NCBI GenBank assembly: GCA_947585215.1
Contig: CANPWY010000007.1
Location: 1-35,319, forward strand
Length of the DNA: 35,319 nt
Direction: 5' to 3'
Source: an uncultured Clostridia bacterium
GTDB lineage: Bacteria > Bacillota > Clostridia > Oscillospirales > JAAYOS01
Shown here: positions 24,239-31,983 of the stretch, piece after piece
Position numbering within the stretch: the stretch's first letter is position 1
Layout of the letters: every line of letters starts with the position of its first letter
Translations under genes and position numbers: made by a program
The notes under the pieces: model-generated
Databases searched by the model: none
Told to the model about the DNA's origin: nothing
The model's input: only the letters and a program-made list of their open reading frames with translations

Positions 24239-26866
24239 TTACTTCTTTCCCCTGCGGTTGTACTCGGCGATTATCTCGTCTATGCGCACCTGAGTCTCCG
24301 CTACCTCCGCGCGGAAGGTCTCCGCGCTTATTCGGAGCGCACCGTGGCCGAGGATTATCACCTGCTCGAGCCCGTCCGACGTGGCGACGCGCACCGGATG
24401 GTCCTTCGCTATCCGGTAGGTCGTCTTTTCTATATATGTGTCGGCGGTCTCGGCCTCCTTGGTGTAGACGATATATATTCCGTGCCGCTTCTCGACCGAG
24501 CCGGGGTTGCCCTTAACCTTGTACGCGTCAAAGACGAGTATGACGACGCACTTGCGGAACCCGCGGTAGTTTGCGAGGATGTCCTCGAGCATCGACCGCG
24601 CGGCGGCGATGTCCGTCTTTGCGACCTCGCGGAGCTCGTCCCACGCGAAGATGATGTTGTAGCCGTCCACAAGCAGGTACTCCGGCCCCTCCGCCTTCCT
24701 CGCGCCGACGCCGCGCTTCGAGTACGCGTCGCTGATGCTCGTGCGTGCGGGGCTCCTCGCCGGTTCCCATGCCTTGTACTCCACCTTGCCGTAGGTCTTT
24801 TCGAAGATGGACTTCAGCTCCTTGTCCCGCTCAAACGACGTCGCGTATACCCTCTGCGCCGGCGCGGACGGCGCCGCCGGCTGTTCCTCCGGCGGCGGTT
24901 CGCGGTCAAGGCGCAGTCCCTCTATGTGCATATACTCCGGAACCTTGTCCCACTTGACGTTGAAGCCAGCGCCATGTGCGCAAAAGACCGAGTCGGCGGG
25001 GTTTTCGGTGTCGCGCTCCGGGTCGTAGCCTATCGCGGCGATGACCTCCTCCGCGTTCCCGCACGGCTCGTAGCCCCGGAAGGAGCAGGAGAGCCGTCCG
25101 AGGCCGCGCGTGTACGCCGTCACCTCGCGCCAGTAGTCCTGGAGCCCCGCGACCGGAGCGAATCCGGTGAGGACGGTCATCTCGCCCTCCGAGGACGGGT
25201 CGTCCACGCTGCCGCCCATCCCCTGAATGTCGGTCATGGCGCGGCCGACGTTCTGCGGCGGAAGTTCGAGGCGGAAGTCGTAGAACGGCTCGAGCAGGAC
25301 GCTCTCCGCCTGCATGAGTCCCTGCCGCACCGCGCGGTAGGTCGCCTGACGGAAGTCGCCGCCCTCGGTGTGCTTGACGCTCGCCGCGCCCGCGACGAGC
25401 GTTATCTTCACGTCGGTTATCGGCGAGCCGGTGAGCACGCCGGGATGCTCGCGTTCGAGCAGATGCGTGAGGATGAGCCTCTGCCAGCTGAAGTCGAGGC
25501 GGCTCTGCGGACATTCGGACTTCACCTGCACGCCGCTCCCGCGCGGGCCGGGTTCCATCAGAAGATGCACCTCCGCGTAGTGCCGGAGCGGCTCGAAGTG
25601 ACCCACGCCCTCGACGCGGTTTGATATCGTCTCCTTGTAGACGATGCTTCCCGCGTCGAACCCGACTTCTATATCGAATCTGTCCGCGATAAGGCGCTGA
25701 AGCACCTCAAGCTGTACCTCGCCCATCAGGCGGACGTTTATCTCCTTCCATTGGTCGTTCCAGAGCACCCGGAGCATAGGGTCCTCCTCCTCGAGCTGTC
25801 TGAGCTTGGGGAGGACGGTCGCCGGGTCGGTCCCCTCCGGCAGGATCAGCCGGTAGTTCAGCACCGGCTCGAGCACCGCTTCGGGGTTGTCCCGCTCCGC
25901 GCCGAGCCCCTCGCCGGGATACGTCCGCGTGAGGCCGGTCACGGCGACTATCGAACCGGCCTCTGCCTCCTCGAGCGTTGAAAACTTCGCGCCGGAGTAC
26001 AGGCGGAGCTGATCCGCCTTCTCCTCCCACGCGTCTTCACCTTCGCCGTGGGAGAGCTGAGCCTTCGCGCGGAGCGTTCCGCCGGTTATCTTCATCCATG
26101 TGAGGCGGACGTTCTTTGCGTCCCGCGACACCTTGAAGACCTTCGCGCCGAACTCCGCCGGGTACTCCGGCGACGGCGCGTAGGTCTCTACGCCGCGCAG
26201 GAACTCCTCCACGCCCTCAAGCTTCAGCGCCGAGCCGAACCAGCACGGGAATACCTTCCGCGCGGCTATGAGCGCCGCCGTCCGCGCGTCCGGCACCATT
26301 CCCGACGTAAGGAATTCTTCAAGCGCCGCCTCGTCAGTCATGGCGACGGCCTCGTCCCGCGCGCGGACGTCCGCCGAGAAGTCGATACAGCCGTCGCCGA
26401 GTGCGCGTTTCAGTCCCTCGAGGACGCGGCCGCGGTCGGTTCCGGGGAGGTCCATCTTGTTGACAAATATGAATGTCGGCACGCCGTACCGCTCGAGCAG
26501 ACGCCAGAGTGTCCTCGTGTGGCCCTGCACGCCGTCCGAGCCGCTTATGACGAGTATCGCACAGTCGAGGACGCCGAGCGTGCGCTCCATCTCCGCCGAG
26601 AAGTCGACGTGGCCGGGGGTGTCGAGAAGCGTTATCTCGGTGTTTTCGAGGTAAAGCATGGCCTGCTTGGAGAATATGGTGATGCCGCGCTCGCGCTCCT
26701 GCACGTCGTTGTCGAGGAACGCGTCTCCGTGGTCGACGCGCCCCAGCTTCCGCAGACTGCCGCTCGTGTAGAGCAGTGCCTCGCTGAGCGTGGTCTTGCC
26801 CGCGTCCACATGCGCGAGCAGCCCGACGCAGACGCGCCTCGCGCCGCGCGGCGCTCCGTCAGCCAT
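24239..26866 (-). CDS. TetM-like ribosome-associated GTPase fused to a YacP/Rae1-type NYN nuclease
   Basis: An 875-residue fusion. Residues 1 to about 650 are an EF-G-like protein of the tetracycline ribosomal protection group. It has G1 AHVDAGKTT (18-26), Thr63 in GITI, DTPGH (82-86) and NKMD (136-139), followed by the beta-barrel and EF-G domains III-V. After a Pro/Ala linker the C-terminal 149 residues (727-875) are a YacP-type NYN domain with acidic residues D734 (LVDGYNII), D780 (VFDAYKVKG), D809 (ETADTYIEK) and D831. YacP/Rae1 of Bacillus subtilis cleaves mRNA in the ribosomal A site. TetM and EF-G bind the same region of the ribosome, so the fusion suggests factor-guided mRNA cleavage. 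Resistance to tetracycline cannot be inferred. The start follows GGGGGGTGA. Confidence 0.9.
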   Translation of the reverse strand: MADGAPRGARRVCVGLLAHVDAGKTTLSEALLYTSGSLRKLGRVDHGDAFLDNDVQERERGITIFSKQAMLYLENTEITLLDTPGHVDFSAEMERTLGVLDCAILVISGSDGVQGHTRTLWRLLERYGVPTFIFVNKMDLPGTDRGRVLEGLKRALGDGCIDFSADVRARDEAVAMTDEAALEEFLTSGMVPDARTAALIAARKVFPCWFGSALKLEGVEEFLRGVETYAPSPEYPAEFGAKVFKVSRDAKNVRLTWMKITGGTLRAKAQLSHGEGEDAWEEKADQLRLYSGAKFSTLEEAEAGSIVAVTGLTRTYPGEGLGAERDNPEAVLEPVLNYRLILPEGTDPATVLPKLRQLEEEDPMLRVLWNDQWKEINVRLMGEVQLEVLQRLIADRFDIEVGFDAGSIVYKETISNRVEGVGHFEPLRHYAEVHLLMEPGPRGSGVQVKSECPQSRLDFSWQRLILTHLLEREHPGVLTGSPITDVKITLVAGAASVKHTEGGDFRQATYRAVRQGLMQAESVLLEPFYDFRLELPPQNVGRAMTDIQGMGGSVDDPSSEGEMTVLTGFAPVAGLQDYWREVTAYTRGLGRLSCSFRGYEPCGNAEEVIAAIGYDPERDTENPADSVFCAHGAGFNVKWDKVPEYMHIEGLRLDREPPPEEQPAAPSAPAQRVYATSFERDKELKSIFEKTYGKVEYKAWEPARSPARTSISDAYSKRGVGARKAEGPEYLLVDGYNIIFAWDELREVAKTDIAAARSMLEDILANYRGFRKCVVILVFDAYKVKGNPGSVEKRHGIYIVYTKEAETADTYIEKTTYRIAKDHPVRVATSDGLEQVIILGHGALRISAETFRAEVAETQVRIDEIIAEYNRRGKK

Positions 26867-26904
26867 ACTTTCACCCCCCGGCGTACAAGATTAGATGCTA
26901 AAAG

Positions 26905-27154
26905 TATTATAGCATATCGCGGAGCGATATGCTATAAGCGCCATGTTTTGCGGTTCCGCCCGAAGGGCGGGAGCAAAACGGCTTTGATTCTATATAATAG
27001 CCGCTCTGCGGCTATTATAGCATATCGCGGAGCGATATGCTATAAGCGCCATGTTTTGCGGTTCCGCCCGAAGGGCGGGAGCAAAACGGCTTTGATTCTA
27101 TATAATAGCTGCTCTGCGGCTATTATAGCATATCGCGGAGCGATATGCTATAAT
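26905..27154. repeat. 108-bp tandem repeat, about 2.3 copies, rich in palindromes
   Basis: Units begin at 26905, 27013 and 27121 and are nearly identical (for example GCCGCTCTGCGGC in one and GCTGCTCTGCGGC in the next). Each contains the palindrome ATTATAGCATATCGC with loop GGA (complete at 27122-27154). A second stem, GTTTTGC with GCAAAAC, encloses a CGCCC/GGGCG hairpin. A third, TAATAGCCGC with GCGGCTATTA, spans the unit junction. It fills the gap between the DUF262-HNH gene and the TetM-like gene. Confidence 0.85.
26906..26914 (-). promoter_or_regulatory. Extended -10 promoter of the TetM-like fusion gene
   Basis: On the minus strand TGCTATAAT is a consensus extended -10 box (TATAAT at 26906-26911), which would give a leader of about 33 nt. 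The same box recurs at 27014-27022 and 27122-27130 in the other repeat units. No good -35 box is present. Confidence 0.5.
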
Positions 27155-27171
27155 GTGTCTTTATCTGTTTT

Positions 27172-28278
27172 TTACTGTGCACCTTTCTTCAAGTTGCAGT
27201 CACGGCACAGCATCTGGCAGTTATCCGGCGTCGTTTTGCCTCCCCTGCTCCACGGTGTGATATGGTCGGCGTGCATCTCGTCAAACTCGAAGGCTTCGCC
27301 GCAGATCGCGCATTTGTGACCCTGCTTTTCGTAGGCCGCGAGAGCATCCCGCCGGTCAAAAGCGCGGATCGACAGCTTCCTTTCTTCGCCGGTAAGCAGA
27401 TATTCATAGATGCCGGATTTCCTTGTTACGTCCTCATCGCCCATCAGCCGCTGAATTTCAATCTCCAGCTTTCGCGGGTCCAGGTCCGTACGCTTGCCGT
27501 GTTGATTATAGAACAGTCCCCACGGCAATCCTTTCATCTCCCTGCGCTTTTTCGGGAAAATGGCCTGCACCCAGTCAATGACCGAGCGGAAATAGTTCCA
27601 AAGCTGCACGGCGCTTGGATCTTTCTGATGCTCCGCCATATAGCCTTCGATGCTCTTTCCCTCGGCGCTTGCCGCCCAAAATATCGCCGTTTCGAGATAT
27701 TCCTGCCGAATGGAAACGCCCTTGAGATAATCGCCCGCCAGAGTGTCCGCGGCGCACCCGGTTTTGGAGAAATACCGCTTTGCGTCGGAAGTCCAGCTGC
27801 CGGCATAGACGGCGTTCCTCAGCTCCTGATCGGTGAGCTGTTCCCCGGCAATATTGATGATGCGGAACCAATCAAGCTTTTCGCTGTCCGAGCCGTCGCA
27901 GACATATACAAACAGGGGGTAGTTCAAAATCTTCTCTTTCCGGTCGGACGGCAGGTTGTAGAAATACTTATCGTCTACAGAGAAGGACCCGTCCACATAT
28001 TCGCACAGGGAGATCGTGCGCTGTTGGCCGTCCAGCACCTCAAACCCTTCGGAGCCGTCGTCCTTTTTCACCTTGCACCAATAGATAACGTTCAGGGGCA
28101 GACCCTTCATCACCGTGCGGATGACTTCGTCCCGTTGTGCGTCCCTGTATACAAATTCCCGCTGATACCTTGGGCGGATGTCGAGCAATCCGTTATAGCC
28201 GACAACACCCTCCTCCGCGTCATTGAAATAGCCCTCGTACACCTCGCCGACCGTGACTTTCAGTTCTTCTACCTGCAT
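27172..28278 (-). CDS. DUF262 protein with C-terminal HNH nuclease domain
   Basis: A 368-residue protein. The N-terminal DUF262 (ParB/GmrS-like) domain shows IRPRYQREFVYRDAQRDEVI at about 34-53 and the nucleotide-site motif DGQQRT at 83-88. The C-terminal HNH domain (about 320-366) has zinc ligands C323/C326 and C358/C361 and the catalytic segment HADHITPW with H336, D338 and H339, plus Asn353. DUF262-HNH proteins are found in defence and restriction systems. The gene starts 1 nt after the stop of the EcoRI-type methyltransferase, so the two are translated together. I take it as the nuclease partner of that methyltransferase, which is inference. It may require NTP binding or hydrolysis through DUF262. 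Confidence 0.85.
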   Translation of the reverse strand: MQVEELKVTVGEVYEGYFNDAEEGVVGYNGLLDIRPRYQREFVYRDAQRDEVIRTVMKGLPLNVIYWCKVKKDDGSEGFEVLDGQQRTISLCEYVDGSFSVDDKYFYNLPSDRKEKILNYPLFVYVCDGSDSEKLDWFRIINIAGEQLTDQELRNAVYAGSWTSDAKRYFSKTGCAADTLAGDYLKGVSIRQEYLETAIFWAASAEGKSIEGYMAEHQKDPSAVQLWNYFRSVIDWVQAIFPKKRREMKGLPWGLFYNQHGKRTDLDPRKLEIEIQRLMGDEDVTRKSGIYEYLLTGEERKLSIRAFDRRDALAAYEKQGHKCAICGEAFEFDEMHADHITPWSRGGKTTPDNCQMLCRDCNLKKGAQ

Positions 28279-28279
28279 C

Positions 28280-29407
28280 TCATTTTACCTCCCTCGGCGC
28301 TTCGGGGTGCTTGTTGCGGATTAAAATACGCGGATATGTATTTTTCAGTTTGCCGTCAATCCACAATGTAGGAGTGGCATTTAAATCACTATAATTCGGA
28401 TATTCATCCTTTGTGTAAACGTGAGACTTTAGCGCCGGATCTCCGGCACCACGTTTTGCCATACCTACTATCTCGAACTGATCCGGGCAATATTTATCAA
28501 GAAAAGTGATGGGAACACCCATAACACCGGAATAATCACACGGAATATCGGCTGTTTTACTGACTTCAATCGCATCGTAATTATCATATTTGGGGTAAAG
28601 AGCAGGCTGATAGCGTTTGACTAAAATCATTTCCTCGTGACGCTGTTTTATATCCAAATTGGTAAACCAACGGATACCCTTGACACGAATAAACTTCCGT
28701 CCGGTTTCATCAACTCCACAGCCGGATGCTGAAAGCGGGTAGTCGTCAGGAACATAAAAAGCTCTGTCCCCCGAGTGTATACTCGGCCCTATCCATACTT
28801 TGTTCCCCATGATTAACGGGAAAAACTCTTTATAAGTTACAGCGTTTATATTGCCGACAATAATAAACTTTTTCCCATGTTCCATCAAAACAGCTATATA
28901 TTCACGAAAAAGCGAAAACGGTGGATTTGTAACCACAATGTCCGCTTCGTCCAATAAAGCCAGACATTCGGGAGAGCGAAAATCACCGTCGCCCTCCAAC
29001 TCCGACAACTCATTTTCACCGGACTTGAACAGCTCGGCGACATCGAACATATCCACGCCGCCGTCACCTGTTTTGTCATATACCGTAGTTACTACCGCCT
29101 TATAGGGCCTGCCTTCCGTTTCTTCTGACACACCCAAAACGCTGAAGATGGAAAGCTGCCTGTTCGCGATGGGAGAACCGGTATAGCAAGTGGCGATCAG
29201 CTTTTTCAGTCCCAAGCGGTTGAAGTTCAGGACAAAATACTTGAAAAAATTGCTCTCAAAGGGGTCGTCGCAGTTGCAAAGCACCGTTTTCCCTTTGAAA
29301 TGCTGCCTGTAATGCCGCAGTTCTTTTTCTATGTCCGTAAGCTGGGTATAAAACTCATCCTTTTTGGCTTTTGCCGCAGCATTAAGATTTGCGTTCTTAT
29401 TAGCCAT
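28280..29407 (-). CDS. EcoRI-type adenine-specific DNA methyltransferase
   Basis: A 375-residue protein of the EcoRI adenine methylase family. The SAM-binding part is seen in TVLCNCDDPFESNFFKYF (about 41-58) and the catalytic motif NPPF is at 161-164 (IVVTNPPFSLFREY). C-terminal blocks such as GIRWFTNLDIKQRHE and DQFEIVGMAKRG are typical of this family. ATG at 29407 has AAAGGACAGGA upstream and gives MANKNANL. The base composition is visibly more A/T-rich than in flanking genes, which suggests acquisition by transfer. The specificity cannot be read from the sequence, although family members often recognise sites such as GAATTC. Confidence 0.88.
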   Translation of the reverse strand: MANKNANLNAAAKAKKDEFYTQLTDIEKELRHYRQHFKGKTVLCNCDDPFESNFFKYFVLNFNRLGLKKLIATCYTGSPIANRQLSIFSVLGVSEETEGRPYKAVVTTVYDKTGDGGVDMFDVAELFKSGENELSELEGDGDFRSPECLALLDEADIVVTNPPFSLFREYIAVLMEHGKKFIIVGNINAVTYKEFFPLIMGNKVWIGPSIHSGDRAFYVPDDYPLSASGCGVDETGRKFIRVKGIRWFTNLDIKQRHEEMILVKRYQPALYPKYDNYDAIEVSKTADIPCDYSGVMGVPITFLDKYCPDQFEIVGMAKRGAGDPALKSHVYTKDEYPNYSDLNATPTLWIDGKLKNTYPRILIRNKHPEAPREVK

Positions 29408-29439
29408 CGTTCCTGTCCTTTCGGCGCTCGATATGTATT

Positions 29440-29495
29440 GTCGTGTTCTTATATAATAGTGTACCATAATCGGGTGCAAAAATCAATTCGCACCT
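29440..29495 (-). promoter_or_regulatory. Likely promoter region of the methyltransferase-nuclease pair
   Basis: On the minus strand TTGATT and TACACT are 17 bp apart, and TTGCAC with TATATA offers an overlapping alternative. The region lies 40-90 nt before the methyltransferase start. Confidence 0.4.
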
Positions 29496-29538
29496 GCTTC
29501 CCGCACGCTCGACCCTTTTCGGGTCTTCGCCTGCCCGG

Positions 29539-30216
29539 TCAAACGCGGAACACGTCCGCGCTCGGCCACGAAGCGATCTCCTCGCAGCGCCGCTCCCGGC
29601 ACATGTCCGCGTCCAGATACAGGTCGATGCCAAATATCTTTTCCAACGCCCGAACCATCGGCTCCGCGTCCCGATATTGTAGCGCTTGCGCCACGGCCTC
29701 GATTTTGTCCTCACACCCCAGCAGAGCACAGAAGACCCCCGGGTCGACGGGCTCGACGTCGTCCTCGTCAAACCAGTAGAGACCGCGGCAGACGCTCTGC
29801 CCGTCGGCGGCGCACAACACCGCGTTAGTGTCGTCGTACACACCCAGACCGAGAACCGGGACACCCAGCGCTTTTGCGAACTCCTTGGCTACCTGCTCCA
29901 TGTTCTCCGTGCGGATATGGTCGTACCAGTAGAGGCTCGCCACGCCGGGACGGAGAACCACCACCGCGCGATCCTCTTCGGCCTCACGGAAGGCTTTTGC
30001 CATGGCGGCGTCCAGAAGCGCGGTCTTTTCTGCCCGCTCCTTCTCGTCGGAGCTCGTCTCCCGGATCTCCTTCTCCGCCATAGAGCGGAGGAGCGCCATC
30101 ATGGCTCTGTCCCTGTCACCCGGCTCGGGCGCTTTGCCAAATTTTCGCTCCAACTCCGGCAGGAGCTTCGCCGGCTCCCGCGTCAAAAAGTGGATGCCTG
30201 CAACTTTTATGCCCAT
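29539..30216 (-). CDS. Unknown cytoplasmic protein
   Basis: A 225-residue protein without signal peptide or membrane segment, rich in Ala, Glu, Asp and Arg. I do not recognise a family. ATG at 30216 has a GGAGGCG site upstream, and composition matches the neighbours, so it is likely a real gene. Notable stretches are VVVLRPGVASLYWYDHIR, GVPVLGLGVYDDTNAVLC and GLYWFDEDDVEPVDPG, which suggest an alternating alpha/beta fold. It lies between the methyltransferase-nuclease pair and the SAM methyltransferase, all on the same strand. A role in defence is possible but unsupported. Confidence 0.65.
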   Translation of the reverse strand: MGIKVAGIHFLTREPAKLLPELERKFGKAPEPGDRDRAMMALLRSMAEKEIRETSSDEKERAEKTALLDAAMAKAFREAEEDRAVVVLRPGVASLYWYDHIRTENMEQVAKEFAKALGVPVLGLGVYDDTNAVLCAADGQSVCRGLYWFDEDDVEPVDPGVFCALLGCEDKIEAVAQALQYRDAEPMVRALEKIFGIDLYLDADMCRERRCEEIASWPSADVFRV

Positions 30217-30270
30217 TTGCGTTTCGCCTCCGATAAATACTCAGCAATTTGCAGTTTTATGCCGCGACAG

Positions 30271-31053
30271 TCACAGCTTCCTCAGAATGTCCAGCGTGTG
30301 GTGCGACGCGCCGATGAGGTCGCCGCGCTCGCAGGTGGCGAAGTGGTAGTCTATCCACTTCGCGAAGGTCTCGTCGTCCATGGCGTCTATGTACTCGCGC
30401 TTGTAGTTTGTAGCGCCGTCCGTCGCCACGAGCTTTATCCGCTCCGCCGGAAGCTCCGCGTCGAGCGAGGCGATGTCCTCAGTCCTCACCAGCTCAAAGA
30501 GGTCCTTCGGCTCGCTTACGCAATGCCAGTCGTCGGTAATCATGTTGAGGTCCATCACCTCGCGGAGGTGATTCATACCGAAGACGTACTGAATGACCGT
30601 CGGCTCGTTCATGCAATACGCGACGAGGATGTGCCCGCCCGCGCGCGTCACACGCACGGCCTCGCGGAGCGCCTGCAGCTTGTCCTCCCGCGTGTAGAGG
30701 TGGTACATCGGCCCGAGCAGAAGCGTGAGGTCGAACGCGCCGTCCGGCAGGAAGGACAGGTCGAGGGCGTTGCCCTGCACGGCGCGGATTGGCTCAGAGC
30801 CGTCGAGCTTGGCGCGGAGCAGCTCGAGATTGTGCGAGATGAGCTCCACCGCCGTCACGCGAAGTCCCTGCTTTGCAAGCGTCACGCTGTACCGACCGGT
30901 CCCGGCTCCGACCTCCAGAATGTTCGGCTCGGAGAGCCCCGACAGGCACTCGCGTATATACTTCATCGTCGTCAGATACTCGACCTGACCGTGGCGGGAG
31001 AGCAGGCGTCCCTCCTCGTCGTAGGAGTTGTAGTAATCTTCAAGATAGCTCAT
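30271..31053 (-). CDS. Class I SAM-dependent methyltransferase
   Basis: A 260-residue Rossmann-fold methyltransferase. The SAM-binding motif I is ILEVGAGTGRYSVTLA (about 45-60), followed by the acidic end of strand 2 in VTAVELI, then QGNALDLSFLPDGAFDLTLL (motifs II-III) and LREAVRVTRAGGHILVAY. This layout is that of UbiE/small-molecule methyltransferases; the substrate is unknown. ATG at 31053 follows GGAGG, and a near-consensus promoter lies upstream. It appears to be a housekeeping-type or detoxification gene and not part of the restriction pair. Confidence 0.85.
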   Translation of the reverse strand: MSYLEDYYNSYDEEGRLLSRHGQVEYLTTMKYIRECLSGLSEPNILEVGAGTGRYSVTLAKQGLRVTAVELISHNLELLRAKLDGSEPIRAVQGNALDLSFLPDGAFDLTLLLGPMYHLYTREDKLQALREAVRVTRAGGHILVAYCMNEPTVIQYVFGMNHLREVMDLNMITDDWHCVSEPKDLFELVRTEDIASLDAELPAERIKLVATDGATNYKREYIDAMDDETFAKWIDYHFATCERGDLIGASHHTLDILRKL

Positions 31054-31082
31054 GTTTTCCTCCGAAGTGCTTGTTTGCCGAA

Positions 31083-31111
31083 ATTATATCACACGGCACC
31101 GAAAAGGGCAA
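31083..31111 (-). promoter_or_regulatory. Promoter of the SAM methyltransferase gene
   Basis: On the minus strand TTGCCC (31106-31111) and a perfect TATAAT (31083-31088) with a 17-bp spacer. Confidence 0.75.
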
Positions 31112-31215
31112 GAAAGCAGTGAAGTGTGAAAAGTGAATAGTAAAGGTGTCCGCTTCGCGGGCGATTGAATATGCGGACAGCGGCGTTGCAGTTTGGCGCT
31201 TCCGTACTACTAAAA

Positions 31216-31475
31216 GACGCCGCGTCAGCGGCGTCCGCATAAAAGACTATTTCGAGGCTTGACTTTGCCCGCAAAGCGGGTAAAATTCACAAGCATTTCA
31301 ACCAAGAAAGTTTCCAAACGGTTCCGCAGGAACCGTTTGGCCAAAGCGGCCAAAGGCCGCTCCGCGCCGGTTCGCGCGGTTGAAGTTAGCGGCTTTGCCG
31401 CTAACTTCGCGCAGGGGCGATTCATTCGCCCCGAGCATTTTAATTAAAGAGCGGAGCGCCGCTGACGCGGCGCGG
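31216..31475. repeat. Row of intergenic palindromes downstream of tRNA-Ala
   Basis: The gene-free stretch 31112-31478 contains at least six perfect hairpins: 31216-31235 (GACGCCGC arms), 31314-31340 (12-bp arms), 31346-31360, 31382-31408 (12-bp arms), 31414-31432 and a GCGCCGC stem near 31457-31474. Most have a 3-4 nt loop such as AAA, TTT or GCA. I see no gene and no T tract after most of them. Confidence 0.65.
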
Positions 31476-31478
31476 AGC

Positions 31479-31518
31479 CCAAAACAAAAAGCAGCCGAAT
31501 GGCTGCTTTTTGTTTTGG
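31479..31518 (-). terminator. 18-bp terminator hairpin of tRNA-Ala, overlapping its CCA end
   Basis: The arms 31479-31496 and 31501-31518 are perfectly complementary with loop GAAT. On the minus strand the far arm ends TTTTTGTTTT. The near arm includes the encoded CCA of the tRNA (31516-31518). Confidence 0.75.
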
Positions 31519-31592
31519 TGGACCCGAAGGGGATCGAACCCTCGAACCTCACGGATGCGAACCGTGCGCTCTCCCAGCTGAGCTACGGGCCC
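31516..31592 (-). tRNA. tRNA-Ala, anticodon CGC
   Basis: The 77-nt cloverleaf reads GGGCCCG at the 5' end and CGGGTCC-A-CCA at the 3' end, with CCA encoded. The acceptor stem has the G3-U70 pair that marks alanine tRNAs. The D arm GCTC...GAGC, the anticodon stem CACGG/CCGTG with loop TTCGCAT (anticodon CGC, reading GCG) and the T arm GAGGG-TTCGATC-CCCTT are all intact. Variable loop of 6 nt. A matching promoter lies upstream at 31633-31661. Confidence 0.95.
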
Positions 31593-31632
31593 ATATTCGG
31601 CTTTGCGGACACTCTCCGTCCGCGCGAGCATT

Positions 31633-31661
31633 ATTATAGCACAGTTTTCCGAGGTTGTAAA
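31633..31661 (-). promoter_or_regulatory. Strong promoter of tRNA-Ala
   Basis: On the minus strand TTTACA (31656-31661) and TATAAT (31633-31638) with a 17-bp spacer, one mismatch in total. Confidence 0.85.
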
Positions 31662-31942
31662 GCGCCTTTTACGAAAATTTTCGTATTCTGCGAAAATTGC
31701 GCGACACCTATCGTATCGTTTTTTCCCGCACCGTCCGCGCGGAAACCGCTCCTCAGATGCTGGGAGTATCGCCTCGCAAAGCTTCGCGCCGGAGGCACGA
31801 AATAGGTTTTCCCCGCTGCTCCGGCTTGCCGCACGTCCACGCCTCCGGAGGCCGTCGGCGGACGTTATGCCGCCTCTCACCCCCGCGGCGTTCCGTGCAA
31901 ACGGCGGACGTTTCCGCGTCCGAGTTCGGTGAAGTGCGCCCC
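31662..31942. other. Intergenic stretch without a recognisable gene
   Basis: Apart from a palindrome ACGAAAATTTTCGT at 31671-31684, I see nothing here: no open frame with a ribosome binding site, no RNA gene and no clear promoter. Confidence 0.5.
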
Positions 31943-31976
31943 GCACGGAGGGGCGGATATGTCCGCCCCTCCGTGC
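31943..31976 (-). terminator. 15-bp hairpin after spoIVA
   Basis: GCACGGAGGGGCGGA (31943-31957) pairs perfectly with 31962-31976 across a 4-nt loop, just after the spoIVA stop. There is no T tract, so it may protect the 3' end rather than terminate by itself. Confidence 0.5.
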
Positions 31977-31983
31977 TCTCCCG

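Noticed and set aside
24239-26866. Annotation as a tetracycline resistance gene
   Set aside because: The GTPase part belongs to that group, but the NYN nuclease fusion and the lack of any mobile resistance context make a ribosome-maintenance role at least as likely. Resistance cannot be claimed from sequence alone.
26905-27154. CRISPR array
   Set aside because: The repeat is 108 bp in direct tandem with no variable spacers and no cas genes, so it is a palindromic tandem repeat.
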